A stretch of 64,000 nt of DNA from Flavobacterium odoriferum (GTDB lineage Bacteria; Bacteroidota; Bacteroidia; Flavobacteriales; Flavobacteriaceae): positions 62,001 to 126,000 of the forward strand of contig NZ_JAMKFA010000012.1 of assembly GCF_025499515.1 (NCBI RefSeq), given 5' to 3'. Of the stretch, positions 1-8,605 are shown piece by piece. The number at the start of each line of letters is the position of its first letter. The first letter of the stretch is position 1. Position numbers and translations under genes: made by a program. The notes under the pieces were generated by a model, which was not told where the DNA came from, did not search any database, and saw only the letters and a list, made by a program, of their open reading frames with translations.

Positions 1-1494
1 GCCAGCATAACCAGCACCTTCTCCACTAGGATACAAGCCTTTAATTTGAACGTGTTCCAAAGAAAAGTTATCTCTTGGAATACGAACAGGTGATGACGTT
101 CTACTTTCAGGCGCATGTAAGATCGCTTCATTCGTCATGTAACCGCGCATCGATTTTCCGAATTGCACAAAACCTTCTCGCATAATTTGCGATAAAAATC
201 CAGGAAAAACTTGTCCCATTTCAACCGAAGTTGTACCAGGAACATAAGAAGTTTTAGGAATATCTTTTGAAACTTTATTTTGAGTAAAATCAACCATTCT
301 TTGTGCAGGAACTTTTTGAGTTTCTCCAGCCAAATGCCATGCTCTTTGCTCGATGGCTTTTTGAAATTCCATTCCAGCTAACGGTCCGAATTTTTCATAA
401 GGTTTAAAATCTTCCAGTTTTAATTCCACCACAATTCCAGAATTTGCTGTTGCTTGATCACGTTTTGAAGGCGACCAACCATTGGTAACTACTTCACCAG
501 GAGCTGTAGCACAAGGCGCAATAACACCACCCGGACACATACAAAACGAATACATGCCACGACCATTGACTTGTTTTACAATAGAATACGGTGCTGGAGG
601 CAAATAATCACCTCTAAAATCGCACGAATATTGAATTTGGTCAATTAATTCCTGTGGATGTTCTGCTCGAACACCTAATGCGAAAGGCTTCGCTTCAATA
701 TGAACACCTTTTTTATGCAACAATTCAAAAATATCACGAGCCGAATGTCCTGTAGCCAAAATAACTTTGTTTGCCGAAATCACATCGCCATTTTGAACTA
801 CAACGCCTTGCATTTCGTTGTTTTTGATTACAAAATCGGTCACACGAGTTTCAAATAGTACTTGACCACCACATTCAATTATTTTTTCTCGAATATCTTG
901 AATAATTTGTGGTAATTTATTAGTTCCGATATGCGGATGTGCTTCTACCATAATATCTGGCGTAGCTCCAAAACCAACTAAAAGCGCTAAAATTCTGTCG
1001 ATATCACCACGTTTTTTAGAACGTGTATATAATTTTCCATCCGAATACGTTCCTGCACCACCTTCGCCAAAACAATAATTAGAATCTTCGTTTACGATAT
1101 GGTCCACATTAATCGCTTTTAAATCGCGACGACGACCACGAACATCTTTTCCACGTTCTAAAACGATAGGTTTTAAACCTAATTCGATTAATTGTAAAGC
1201 AGCAAATAATCCGGCTGGACCTGCTCCTACTACAATTACTTCTTGTTTGTTGGCAACATTTGGGTAATCGGGTAATTCTATTTTTTGGGCTTTATATTCT
1301 TCACCAACTAAAAACACATTCGCCTTAATATTCATCTTAATGGCTTTCTGACGCGCATCAATAGAACGTTTTAAAACATCTACTTTTTGAATTTCTTTTG
1401 GGCTAACCTGAAATAACTTGGCTACATGTTGGGCTAACAAACTTTCGTTTGCCGCTACTTCTGGTGAAACTTGAAATTGAAATTCGCGTGGCAT
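1..1494 (-). CDS. FAD-dependent dehydrogenase (COG2509-like), 3' end outside window
   Basis: The reverse-strand frame is open from an ATG at 1494 to the window edge, giving 498 residues without a stop. Residues about 86-112 form a Rossmann FAD-binding motif, with VIVVGAGPAGLFAALQ followed by an acidic strand end (VLERG). A later stretch carries GEGGAGTYSDGKL, and an ATGHSARDIFELL segment resembles the second dinucleotide-contact motif of the COG2509 'NAD(FAD)-utilizing dehydrogenase' family. The visible C-terminal end reads GLYPSGEGAGYAG, the usual FAD-pyrophosphate contact of this fold, so only a short tail should be missing. The family has no firmly assigned substrate. A -7-like box lies just upstream, back to back with that of the divergent small gene. 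Family assignment is good; function is unknown. Confidence 0.85.
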   Translation of the reverse strand, partial: MPREFQFQVSPEVAANESLLAQHVAKLFQVSPKEIQKVDVLKRSIDARQKAIKMNIKANVFLVGEEYKAQKIELPDYPNVANKQEVIVVGAGPAGLFAALQLIELGLKPIVLERGKDVRGRRRDLKAINVDHIVNEDSNYCFGEGGAGTYSDGKLYTRSKKRGDIDRILALLVGFGATPDIMVEAHPHIGTNKLPQIIQDIREKIIECGGQVLFETRVTDFVIKNNEMQGVVVQNGDVISANKVILATGHSARDIFELLHKKGVHIEAKPFALGVRAEHPQELIDQIQYSCDFRGDYLPPAPYSIVKQVNGRGMYSFCMCPGGVIAPCATAPGEVVTNGWSPSKRDQATANSGIVVELKLEDFKPYEKFGPLAGMEFQKAIEQRAWHLAGETQKVPAQRMVDFTQNKVSKDIPKTSYVPGTTSVEMGQVFPGFLSQIMREGFVQFGKSMRGYMTNEAILHAPESRTSSPVRIPRDNFSLEHVQIKGLYPSGEGAGYAG

Positions 1495-1518
1495 ATTTTG
1501 TTCTTGTTAATTATGATG

Positions 1519-1526
1519 CAAAAATA
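1519..1526 (-). promoter_or_regulatory. -7 box of the FAD dehydrogenase gene
   Basis: Read on the minus strand this is TATTTTTG, a perfect match to the Bacteroidota -7 consensus TAnnTTTG, 25 bases upstream of the ATG at 1494. No TTTG -33 element is visible at the usual distance. In such AT-rich DNA an isolated -7 match is only moderately informative. Confidence 0.4.
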
Positions 1527-1547
1527 GTAATTTGATAGCTGACTTTG

Positions 1548-1555
1548 TAACTTTG
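1548..1555 (+). promoter_or_regulatory. -7 box of the small conserved gene at 1575
   Basis: TAACTTTG matches TAnnTTTG exactly, 19 bases before the ATG. A TTTG at 1531-1534 is too close (13 bases) to be a standard -33 element. It lies back to back with the minus-strand box at 1519-1526, so this gap looks like a compact divergent promoter. Confidence 0.4.
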
Positions 1556-1574
1556 CTTCTTTGAAACTTATAAA

Positions 1575-1811
1575 ATGCGAAAAATAAAACTGATTTGGGA
1601 TTTTAGAGGTGAAGCAGCTGCTAAAACTGCAGAGCATCACGATATTCATTTAAAAGAATATTTAGATGAGGAAAAAATAACGTTAGAAAAAACGGGATTT
1701 GAAATCATAAATGAAATGCACGCTATTGCTTTTATTGTGGTAGAAGAAAAAGACATGATTACCTTTAGAGATGTTTTAAAACCGCACCGAGGTGAAGTTT
1801 ACCAAGATTAA
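1575..1811 (+). CDS. Small conserved hypothetical protein (78 aa)
   Basis: This is a short alpha/beta-looking protein starting MRKIKLIWDFRGEAA and containing a conserved-looking HHDIHLKEYL segment. It has no signal peptide, membrane segment or recognised catalytic motif. I believe proteins like this recur in Flavobacteriaceae next to the upstream FAD-dependent dehydrogenase, but I cannot assign a function. The ATG is preceded by a good -7 box. The gene ends convergently with the AraC gene: the two stop codons overlap within the sequence TTAA at 1808-1811. That the frame is real is supported by the promoter, the precise convergent ending and the absence of low-complexity bias. Confidence 0.7.
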   Translation: MRKIKLIWDFRGEAAAKTAEHHDIHLKEYLDEEKITLEKTGFEIINEMHAIAFIVVEEKDMITFRDVLKPHRGEVYQD

Positions 1812-2680
1812 TTTTTTAATTGATTAACGAATTCTGTTGGAGTCATCCCAACATTTTTTTTAAACAATTTTGAAAAATAAGAATAATTGGAATAGCCTAA
1901 TTCATCAGCAATTTGAGCAATGTTCTTGTTTTTATCAACCATGATTCGCTTACTTTCCAAAATTACTCTTCTTGTAATTAACTCTGTAATAGTTATATTC
2001 AATATATTCTTAGATATTCTATTAAGATGTTTTAATGTAATGGACATTTTATCTGCATAAAAGGAAGGTGATTTTTCGATTTTATAATACTCTTCTAATA
2101 GTATTTCAAATTCTTTTAACTTATGATTGTATGTTGAAGTTAAATGATTGGATTCTATATTGTAAATCCTTAAAATTTCAACTAAAATACAATCTAGTAA
2201 ATTAAGCATTTTATCTTTCTTTTGAAGTTGATCTTCTTGATTTTCATTTACAATTAATTCAAAAAAAGGTTCAATTTGTTTCATTTCATCAATATTCAAA
2301 ACCAATTCTGGTTTATTTTTAGACGATTGAAAAAACAAATATTCCTCAATTTTCTTATCTCTAAAATGCAAATTATAAATCTCTTTAGAAAAGAAAACAA
2401 TATATCCATCAATATCAGACGAAAGTTCCCACAAGTGAATTTGTCCAGGTTGCATCAAAAAAAGACTTCCTTTAGTTATATCAAAAGTGTCGAAATCAAT
2501 TTTATGCAATCCAGTTCCATTTGTGAATAAAACCAAAACATAAAAATCATGTCGGTGCAACGACTCTATAAAACGATGTTCTTTCAAGTGATTTTGAAAC
2601 GTATTCACGTATAAATTATGATGAAAGAAATTATGCTTGAATTTCTTAATTTCATAAACTTCATCTCTTTCCATAATCAA
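1808..2680 (-). CDS. AraC-family transcriptional regulator
   Basis: A 290-residue regulator. Residues about 20-150 form a cupin-like AraC sensing domain (LHRHDFYVLVLFTNGTGLH, then a QPGQIHLWEL strand). Residues about 195-287 form the double helix-turn-helix; the second HTH is clear in IAQIADELGYSNYSYFSKLF followed by GMTPTEFV. In this family the N-terminal domain binds a small ligand and the C-terminal domain binds DNA. The start could be M1 or M3. It is divergent from the DUF983 gene, with only 83 bases between them, so a shared control region is possible. The regulon cannot be told from the sequence. Confidence 0.9.
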   Translation of the reverse strand: MIMERDEVYEIKKFKHNFFHHNLYVNTFQNHLKEHRFIESLHRHDFYVLVLFTNGTGLHKIDFDTFDITKGSLFLMQPGQIHLWELSSDIDGYIVFFSKEIYNLHFRDKKIEEYLFFQSSKNKPELVLNIDEMKQIEPFFELIVNENQEDQLQKKDKMLNLLDCILVEILRIYNIESNHLTSTYNHKLKEFEILLEEYYKIEKSPSFYADKMSITLKHLNRISKNILNITITELITRRVILESKRIMVDKNKNIAQIADELGYSNYSYFSKLFKKNVGMTPTEFVNQLKN

Positions 2681-2739
2681 ATGTCCTTTTTGTATTATAA
2701 TAAGCGAAAATACGAAACCAATTTTAAATTATAATCTTC

Positions 2740-2747
2740 TAAATTTG
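2740..2747 (+). promoter_or_regulatory. -7 box of the DUF983 gene
   Basis: TAAATTTG is a perfect TAnnTTTG match 16 bases before the ATG at 2764. This would leave a very short 5' leader. No clear -33 TTTG was seen. Confidence 0.4.
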
Positions 2748-2763
2748 CTGAAAATAAAAACAA

Positions 2764-3126
2764 ATGTTAAAAACCATTATAAGCATGTTTGGAAACAAAT
2801 GTCCAAATTGCAACAAAGGAAAGATTTTTGAAAAAGGATTGTTGCATTTTAGTTTTAGTTTTCCGAAAATGCATAAAAACTGTTCAAATTGCGGAACAAA
2901 ATTTGAAAAAGAACCTGGCTTTTTCTTTGGTGCTATGTTTGTTAGTTACGGACTAGGTGTTGGCGAAGCTTTAATAACTTATTTTATTTGCATGCCGTTT
3001 TTTGAAGAAACTTTCGATTTACGAATCATCCCAATAATTGGAGTTGTGATTTTAAGTTTAACCTTAGTCAACATCAAATTATCTCGAATCATTTGGATTT
3101 ATATGTTTAAGGATTATTCGGTGTAA
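2764..3126 (+). CDS. DUF983 family membrane protein
   Basis: A 120-residue protein with an N-terminal zinc-ribbon-like segment carrying two CxxC pairs (CPNCNKG at about 14-20 and CSNCGTKF at about 40-47). Two or three hydrophobic helices follow: GAMFVSYGLGVGEALITYF, then a segment around IIPIIGVVILSLTL. This is the layout of DUF983, a widespread small membrane family of unknown role. It is divergent from the AraC gene and convergent with recQ, from which it is separated by a clear hairpin terminator. Confidence 0.85.
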   Translation: MLKTIISMFGNKCPNCNKGKIFEKGLLHFSFSFPKMHKNCSNCGTKFEKEPGFFFGAMFVSYGLGVGEALITYFICMPFFEETFDLRIIPIIGVVILSLTLVNIKLSRIIWIYMFKDYSV

Positions 3127-3133
3127 AAGAAAA

Positions 3134-3168
3134 CCCAAACTCTTTTTAAATGGAGTTTGGATTTTTAT
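3134..3168. terminator. Bidirectional terminator between the DUF983 gene and recQ
   Basis: The stem CCAAACTC (3135-3142) pairs with GAGTTTGG (3153-3160) around a 10-base loop. A T-rich run follows on the plus strand, and the flank is also T-rich when read on the minus strand. It lies between convergent genes. Confidence 0.8.
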
Positions 3169-3183
3169 TTTTGGAATCTAATA

Positions 3184-5379
3184 CTAATTCGCTACTTCAC
3201 TAATAAACTTAATTCGCATTAAACGAAGTTCTTCGATGTCATAATCGCCATCAAATTCTTTTAAAGCGTCTTTGATATTATCCGATTCAGAATCCATGAA
3301 ATAATCATGAATCTCTTCTTGTTGGTCTTCGTCTAAAATTTCATCAATCCAATAACTGATGTTTAATTTAGTCCCCGAATACACAATTTGTTCCATTTCT
3401 TTCAACAAATCGTCCATTGATAAACCTTTTGCTTTAGAAATATCATCTAAGGCTAATTTTCTGTCAACGTTTTGAATAATGTATAATTTTAATCCTGAAT
3501 TTGCTCCCGTAGACTTAACCACCAAATCATCCGGACGAATAATATCATTATCTTCTACATATCTGATAATTAAATCGATAAATGGTTTTCCATATTTTTT
3601 TGCTTTGCCTTCACCAACTCCATGCACATTGCTTAATTCGTCAATAGAAATTGGATATTTTAAAGCCATGTCTTCTAATGAAGGATCTTGAAAAATAACA
3701 AATGGAGGAACACCTAATTTCTTTGCTTCTTTTTTACGTAAATCACGCAACATACCCATTAAGGCTTCATCAGCAACACCCGTTGATTTTGCAGCTGTTA
3801 CAATTGCCTCATCTTCTTCTTCATTGTATTCATGATCTTCCGACATCATAAACGATGTTGGTCTTTTTATAAATGCCTCACCTTTTTGCGCTAATTTTAA
3901 AACTCCATAGGTTTCAATGTCTTTTGATAGCAATCCATCGACTAATACTTGACGAATTAATGCCATCCAATATTTTTCATCGAATTTAGAACCACTACCA
4001 AAATAAGGTTGCGTGTCTATTTTCTGAGCTTTTATCACCGCATTGATTTTGCCCACTAAAGCAAAAATAACTTCTTTAGATTTGAATAATTGTTTTGTAT
4101 CTCGCACCACTTTCAACAAAGTAACTACTTGGTCTTGGGCTTCTACTTTAGATTTTGGATTACGAACATTGTCATCCATATCAGCTCCATCACCATTTAC
4201 ATCGTCAAATTCTTCACCAAAATAATGCAATAAAAATTTACGACGCGACATCGAAGTTTCAGCATAAGCCACCACTTCTTGCAACAATGCAAATCCAATT
4301 TCTTGTTCGGCAACTGGTTTTCCAGAAAGAAATTTTTCTAACTTTTCAATATCTTTGTATGAATAATACGCCAAACAATGACCTTCGCCACCATCACGAC
4401 CAGCACGACCTGTTTCTTGATAGTAACTTTCTAATGATTTTGGAATATCGTGGTGGATTACAAAACGCACATCAGGTTTGTCAATTCCCATACCAAAAGC
4501 AATAGTTGCTACAACAACTTCTACATCTTCCATCAAAAACATATCTTGATGTTTTGCTCTCGTTTTAGCATCTAAACCAGCATGATAAGGCACTGCACTA
4601 ATACCGTTTACTTGTAAAACTTGTGCAATTTCTTCCACTTTTTTACGACTCAAACAGTAAATAACACCTGATTTTCCTTTATGTTGTTTGATAAATCGAA
4701 TAATATCCGATTCAATATTTTTAGTTTTTGTTCGTACTTCGTAATATAAATTAGGACGATTAAATGAAGCCTTGAAGGTATTCGCATTTGGCATGTCCAA
4801 GTTTTTCAAGATATCCTCTTGTACTTTTGGTGTTGCTGTTGCTGTTAATCCAATCATAGGCACATCGCCTAACTGACGCACAATGTTTCTTAAATTTCGA
4901 TATTCTGGTCTAAAATCATGTCCCCATTCTGAAATACAATGTGCTTCGTCGATTGCTACAAACGATAACTTTACCGATTGTAAAAATTGAATATACTCTT
5001 CTTTAGTAAGTGATTCTGGTGCTACATATAACAATTTTGTAACGCCAGAAGTGATATCTTTTTTTACTTGATTTACTTCGGTTTTATTTAATGAAGAATT
5101 CAATACATGAGCAATACCATGCTCTGAGCTTAAGCTTCGAATAGCATCAACTTGGTTTTTCATCAAAGCAATAAGCGGCGAAACTACGATTGCAGTTCCG
5201 TCTAATACTAAAGCTGGTAATTGATAACACAATGATTTTCCACCACCAGTAGGCATAATCACAAATGTATTATTGCCTGTGATGATACTCTTAACTACTT
5301 GTTCTTGAAGACCTTTGAATTGGTTAAAACCAAAATATTTCTTTAATTCTTTATGTAAATCAATTTCGTGTGGATTCAT
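3184..5379 (-). CDS. recQ: ATP-dependent DNA helicase RecQ
   Basis: A 731-residue superfamily 2 helicase acting in recombination and replication repair. Visible motifs are Walker A MPTGGGKS (about 42-49), the DEAH box with the RecQ-type aromatic loop (IDEAHCISEWGHDFRPEY, from about 142), motif III-like GLTATATPKV, and motif VI YQETGRAGRDG. The RQC region and a C-terminal HRDC domain (SIDELSNVHGVGEGKAKKYG) follow. An acidic tail (LDEDQQEEIHDYF) extends past the HRDC domain. The length is normal for Bacteroidota RecQ. The gene is divergent from kdsD with overlapping -7 boxes. Confidence 0.97.
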   Translation of the reverse strand: MNPHEIDLHKELKKYFGFNQFKGLQEQVVKSIITGNNTFVIMPTGGGKSLCYQLPALVLDGTAIVVSPLIALMKNQVDAIRSLSSEHGIAHVLNSSLNKTEVNQVKKDITSGVTKLLYVAPESLTKEEYIQFLQSVKLSFVAIDEAHCISEWGHDFRPEYRNLRNIVRQLGDVPMIGLTATATPKVQEDILKNLDMPNANTFKASFNRPNLYYEVRTKTKNIESDIIRFIKQHKGKSGVIYCLSRKKVEEIAQVLQVNGISAVPYHAGLDAKTRAKHQDMFLMEDVEVVVATIAFGMGIDKPDVRFVIHHDIPKSLESYYQETGRAGRDGGEGHCLAYYSYKDIEKLEKFLSGKPVAEQEIGFALLQEVVAYAETSMSRRKFLLHYFGEEFDDVNGDGADMDDNVRNPKSKVEAQDQVVTLLKVVRDTKQLFKSKEVIFALVGKINAVIKAQKIDTQPYFGSGSKFDEKYWMALIRQVLVDGLLSKDIETYGVLKLAQKGEAFIKRPTSFMMSEDHEYNEEEDEAIVTAAKSTGVADEALMGMLRDLRKKEAKKLGVPPFVIFQDPSLEDMALKYPISIDELSNVHGVGEGKAKKYGKPFIDLIIRYVEDNDIIRPDDLVVKSTGANSGLKLYIIQNVDRKLALDDISKAKGLSMDDLLKEMEQIVYSGTKLNISYWIDEILDEDQQEEIHDYFMDSESDNIKDALKEFDGDYDIEELRLMRIKFISEVAN

Positions 5380-5401
5380 TCTCTATTAATATGATTTTAC
5401 C

Positions 5402-5409
5402 TAAATTTG
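5402..5409 (+). promoter_or_regulatory. -7 box of the kdsD-tatC-lptB run
   Basis: TAAATTTG matches TAnnTTTG and is followed directly by the minus-strand box of recQ. It lies 55 bases before the proposed TTG start of kdsD. No clear -33 element is seen. Confidence 0.4.
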
Positions 5410-5417
5410 CAAACATA
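5410..5417 (-). promoter_or_regulatory. -7 box of recQ
   Basis: Read on the minus strand this is TATGTTTG, a perfect match to TAnnTTTG, 30 bases upstream of the recQ ATG. It directly abuts the plus-strand box at 5402-5409, so the two promoters would compete for polymerase. Confidence 0.4.
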
Positions 5418-5464
5418 AAGATACGATTTTCTTTAATACACACAAATTTTTTAATATTTCTATT

Positions 5465-6430
5465 TTGAGCACAACTGAAACTATTTTAGCAACCGCAAAA
5501 AGAACACTTCTATCTGAAAGCAAAAGCATTGAAACTCTTGTAAATTACTTGGACGATGACTTTGCAAAAAGTGTTACCGAAATATACAACACCAGAGGAA
5601 GATTGGTGGTAACCGGAATTGGAAAAAGCGCATTAATCGCTCAAAAGATTGTTGCCACTTTAAATTCAACTGGAACACCTTCTATGTTTTTACACGCAGC
5701 AGAAGCAGTTCATGGTGATTTAGGAATGGTTCAGCCTGAAGATATTGTAATTTGTATTTCAAAAAGTGGAAATAGTCCTGAAATAAAAGTGTTAGCTCCG
5801 TTACTAAAACGTTTTGGAAATACTTTAATTGGAATGACAGCTGATAAAAACTCTTTCTTAGGGAAAGAATCACACTATATTTTACATGCTTATGTTGAAA
5901 GTGAAGCGTGTCCTAATAACTTAGCACCAACAAATAGCACTACAGCTCAATTAGTACTTGGAGATGCTTTAGCAGTTTGTTTAATGGAAATGCGCAACTT
6001 TAAAAGTGAAGATTTTGCAGTTTATCATCCCGGTGGCGCTTTAGGTAAAAAATTATTACTTCGCGTTAAAGACATGTTAGATACGACGCACAAACCAATG
6101 GTTACTCCAGATGCATCAATCAAAAAAGTAATCATGGAAATTTCAGAAAAACGTTTGGGTGTAACAGCAGTTATTGAAAACAATCAAGTAATAGGTATTG
6201 TAACTGATGGAGATATTCGTAGAATGCTAAACAATCGTGATACTTTTACTGATTTAACAGCAAAAGACATTATGACAAAAAATCCAAAAAACATCAACTC
6301 GAGTATTTTGGTTTCTGAAGCATTGGATATTTTAGAGAACAACTCTATTACGCAATTAGTTGTAATTGACAACAATGAATACAAAGGAATTTTACATTTA
6401 CACGATATTTTAAAAGAAGGCATTGTATAA
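5465..6430 (+). CDS. kdsD: KpsF/GutQ-type arabinose-5-phosphate isomerase
   Basis: A 321-residue protein. Residues about 30-165 are a SIS sugar-isomerase domain (VVTGIGKSALIAQKIVATL, then SKSGNSPEIKVL), and two CBS domains follow (about 205-260 and 268-321). The family converts D-ribulose 5-phosphate to D-arabinose 5-phosphate, the first committed step to Kdo for lipopolysaccharide. The only sensible start is a TTG at 5465, because no in-frame ATG lies near the N-terminus. The stop overlaps the tatC ATG by one base (TAATG), indicating translational coupling. The gene heads a run ending with lptB, so Kdo supply and LPS transport are genomically linked. Confidence 0.93.
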   Translation: MSTTETILATAKRTLLSESKSIETLVNYLDDDFAKSVTEIYNTRGRLVVTGIGKSALIAQKIVATLNSTGTPSMFLHAAEAVHGDLGMVQPEDIVICISKSGNSPEIKVLAPLLKRFGNTLIGMTADKNSFLGKESHYILHAYVESEACPNNLAPTNSTTAQLVLGDALAVCLMEMRNFKSEDFAVYHPGGALGKKLLLRVKDMLDTTHKPMVTPDASIKKVIMEISEKRLGVTAVIENNQVIGIVTDGDIRRMLNNRDTFTDLTAKDIMTKNPKNINSSILVSEALDILENNSITQLVVIDNNEYKGILHLHDILKEGIV

Positions 6431-7251
6431 TGGCAGATAAAAAAATAAAAGAGATGTCATTTTTAGATCATCTCGAGGAATTGCGTTGGTTATTAGTTAG
6501 AAGTACGATTGCTATTTTAGTATGTGCCGTGGTGGCTTTTTTCTTTAGCGATTTTATATTTAATGAAATTATTTTTGGACCAAAAAGTCCCGATTTTATA
6601 ACGTATCATTTTTTCTGTGAATTGGGAAAACAATTTGATATGGCTGACACAATGTGTATTACCGAAATAAATCTTCCTATTCAAAACAGAGAAATGGGCG
6701 GACAATTTTCGATGCACATGTGGACATCAATTACTGTTGGATTTATTTTTGCTTTTCCTTTTATATTATGGGAAATTTGGAAATTTATTAGCCCAGCTTT
6801 GTATGATAATGAAAAAAAATATGCCATTTCGTTCATCATTGTTTCATCGATATTGTTCTTTTTAGGTGTTTTATTTGGCTATTATTTAATTGCACCTTTA
6901 TCGGTTCAATTTTTTGCAAGTTATATCATCAGTCCAGAAATCAGCAATGCAATTGATATGGATTCGTATATTAGTTTAATGAAAACATCAGCTATTGCAA
7001 GTGGTTTATTATTTGAATTGCCTATCATAATTTATTTTTTGACAAAAATTGGATTAGTAAATCCAGAGTTTTTAAGAAAATACCGAAAATACACGTTGAT
7101 AATCGTACTAATTATTGCCGCAATTATAACACCACCCGATGTTTTGAGTCAAATTATTGTTACCATTCCAATTATGGTATTGTATGAAGTAAGTATTTTG
7201 ATTAGTGTTTTAGTCGTGAAAAATCAAGAAAAAGAAAAATTAAAAGCATAA
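6430..7251 (+). CDS. tatC: Sec-independent protein translocase TatC
   Basis: A 273-residue polytopic membrane protein of the twin-arginine translocation system, which exports folded proteins. It begins with the characteristic cytoplasmic N-terminus MSFLDHLEELRWLLVRS. Six hydrophobic segments can be followed, including the FAFPFILWEIWKFISPALY region, which is the TatC signature around helix 2. A periplasmic insert between helices 1 and 2 contains two cysteines (about residues 57 and 70). The start overlaps the kdsD stop by one base. Confidence 0.95.
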   Translation: MADKKIKEMSFLDHLEELRWLLVRSTIAILVCAVVAFFFSDFIFNEIIFGPKSPDFITYHFFCELGKQFDMADTMCITEINLPIQNREMGGQFSMHMWTSITVGFIFAFPFILWEIWKFISPALYDNEKKYAISFIIVSSILFFLGVLFGYYLIAPLSVQFFASYIISPEISNAIDMDSYISLMKTSAIASGLLFELPIIIYFLTKIGLVNPEFLRKYRKYTLIIVLIIAAIITPPDVLSQIIVTIPIMVLYEVSILISVLVVKNQEKEKLKA

Positions 7252-7254
7252 GCT

Positions 7255-7599
7255 ATGTCAGATTTAGTAAAAGAATTCAACGATTATCGTTCTAAAATGA
7301 ACGAAAAATTATTAGCAGATAACAACAAAGTCATCAAAAGAATTTTCAACGTAGACACCAATGCTTACATGGAAGGCGCTTTAGATGTAAAAACAAAAGA
7401 ACTCTTAGGATTAGTAGCTTCCGCAGTATTGCGTTGTGATGATTGTATCAAATACCATTTAGAAACTGCTTACAAAAATGGCGTGACTAAAGAAGAAATG
7501 ATGGAAAGCATGGGAATTGCTACTTTAGTAGGCGGAACCATTGTAATTCCTCATTTAAGAAGAGCATATGAGTTTTGGGAAGCTTTGGAAAACAATTAG
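7255..7599 (+). CDS. Carboxymuconolactone decarboxylase family (AhpD-like) protein
   Basis: A 114-residue all-helical protein with the CMD/AhpD core: KTKELLGLVASAVLRCDDC, then IKYHLETAYKNGVTKEEM. It retains the CxxC pair followed by a His, as in AhpD-type thiol peroxidase or reductase partners. Family members act as small disulfide reductases or decarboxylases, and the substrate here is unknown. It starts 3 bases after tatC, so it is probably co-transcribed. Confidence 0.88.
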   Translation: MSDLVKEFNDYRSKMNEKLLADNNKVIKRIFNVDTNAYMEGALDVKTKELLGLVASAVLRCDDCIKYHLETAYKNGVTKEEMMESMGIATLVGGTIVIPHLRRAYEFWEALENN

Positions 7600-7617
7600 T
7601 TTATTTGAAAATTAATC

Positions 7618-7754
7618 AATTTGAAAATTTGAAAATGTAATTATTTGTTAATTCATTTATTCTATTGATTATTTTTACTTTATTTGTTTATTGATACTAT
7701 TTAAGATATGATTTTGAGCATTTACTTATTTTCAAATCTTCAAATTTTCAAATT
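7618..7754. repeat. Inverted repeat of TTTGAAAA modules before lptB
   Basis: AATTTGAAAATTTGAAAAT at 7618-7636 is mirrored by the reverse complement of 7728-7754, which has one extra module. The 161-base gap between the CMD-like gene and lptB is therefore a long potential hairpin of AT-rich modules. Short TTTGAAAA repeats like this are, to my knowledge, scattered between genes in flavobacterial genomes. No gene is seen in the gap. Confidence 0.6.
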
Positions 7755-7760
7755 AAAATC

Positions 7761-8561
7761 ATGAAATTAAGAGCAGAAAATTTAGTTAAAACCTATAAAA
7801 AAAGAAGTGTAGTAAAAGGAATTTCCGTTGAAGTAAATCAAGGAGAAATCGTAGGTTTATTGGGTCCAAATGGTGCCGGTAAAACCACTTCGTTCTACAT
7901 GATTGTAGGTTTAGTAAAACCAAATAGCGGAAATATCTATCTTGATGATATGGATATTACCAACTTTCCTATGTACAAACGCGCACAAAATGGAATTGGT
8001 TATTTGGCACAAGAAGCTTCTGTTTTTAGAAAATTAAGTATCGAAGATAACATTTTGAGTGTTTTGCAATTAACCACACTTTCAAAAGCGGAACAAGAAG
8101 CTAAAATGGAAGAATTAATTGCAGAGTTTGCATTGGAACACATTCGTACCAATAGAGGTGATTTACTTTCAGGAGGTGAGCGTCGTCGTACTGAGATTGC
8201 ACGTGCTTTAGCAACTGATCCAAAATTCATTCTTTTGGACGAACCATTTGCTGGAGTTGACCCAGTTGCAGTAGAAGATATTCAACGAATTGTAGCGCAA
8301 TTAAAAAATAAAAACATCGGGATTTTAATTACCGACCACAATGTTCAAGAAACATTAGCAATTACCGATAAAACCTACTTAATGTTTGAAGGAGGAATTC
8401 TTAAAGCTGGAAAACCAGAAGAATTAGTAGCAGACGAAATGGTAAGACGTGTTTACCTTGGGCAAAACTTTGAATTACGTAAAACTAAAATCGACTTCGA
8501 AGCACCTAAAACAACTATCATTCACGGTAAAGGAGAATTGAATTTAAATAAAGAAGAATAA
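7761..8561 (+). CDS. lptB: LPS export ABC transporter ATP-binding protein LptB
   Basis: A 266-residue ABC ATPase. It has Walker [10 protein letters not shown] (35-43), signature LSGGERRR (about 136-143), Walker [14 protein letters not shown] and the switch His in ILITDHNV. The GVDP sequence after Walker B and the [10 protein letters not shown] signature context are typical of LptB, which powers extraction of lipopolysaccharide from the inner membrane by LptFG. A C-terminal extension of about 25 residues (from roughly 240) is longer than in E. coli LptB. The partner membrane proteins are not in this window. Confidence 0.92.
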   Translation: MKLRAENLVKTYKKRSVVKGISVEVNQGEIVGLLGPNGAGKTTSFYMIVGLVKPNSGNIYLDDMDITNFPMYKRAQNGIGYLAQEASVFRKLSIEDNILSVLQLTTLSKAEQEAKMEELIAEFALEHIRTNRGDLLSGGERRRTEIARALATDPKFILLDEPFAGVDPVAVEDIQRIVAQLKNKNIGILITDHNVQETLAITDKTYLMFEGGILKAGKPEELVADEMVRRVYLGQNFELRKTKIDFEAPKTTIIHGKGELNLNKEE

Positions 8562-8593
8562 AAAAATCCCTCAACAATTTGAGGGATTTTTTT
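8561..8593. terminator. Bidirectional terminator between lptB and the GH25 gene
   Basis: The 14-bp stem AAAAAATCCCTCAA (8561-8574) pairs with TTGAGGGATTTTTT (8579-8592) around the loop CAAT. It ends in a T-run on both strands and separates convergent genes. This is one of the clearest terminators in the window. Confidence 0.92.
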
Positions 8594-8605
8594 ATTTCAT
8601 TTCCG

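Noticed and set aside
1455..1649. 64-codon minus-strand frame over the first divergent promoter
   Set aside because: It overlaps both the start of the FAD dehydrogenase gene and the small gene at 1575, with AT-driven composition.
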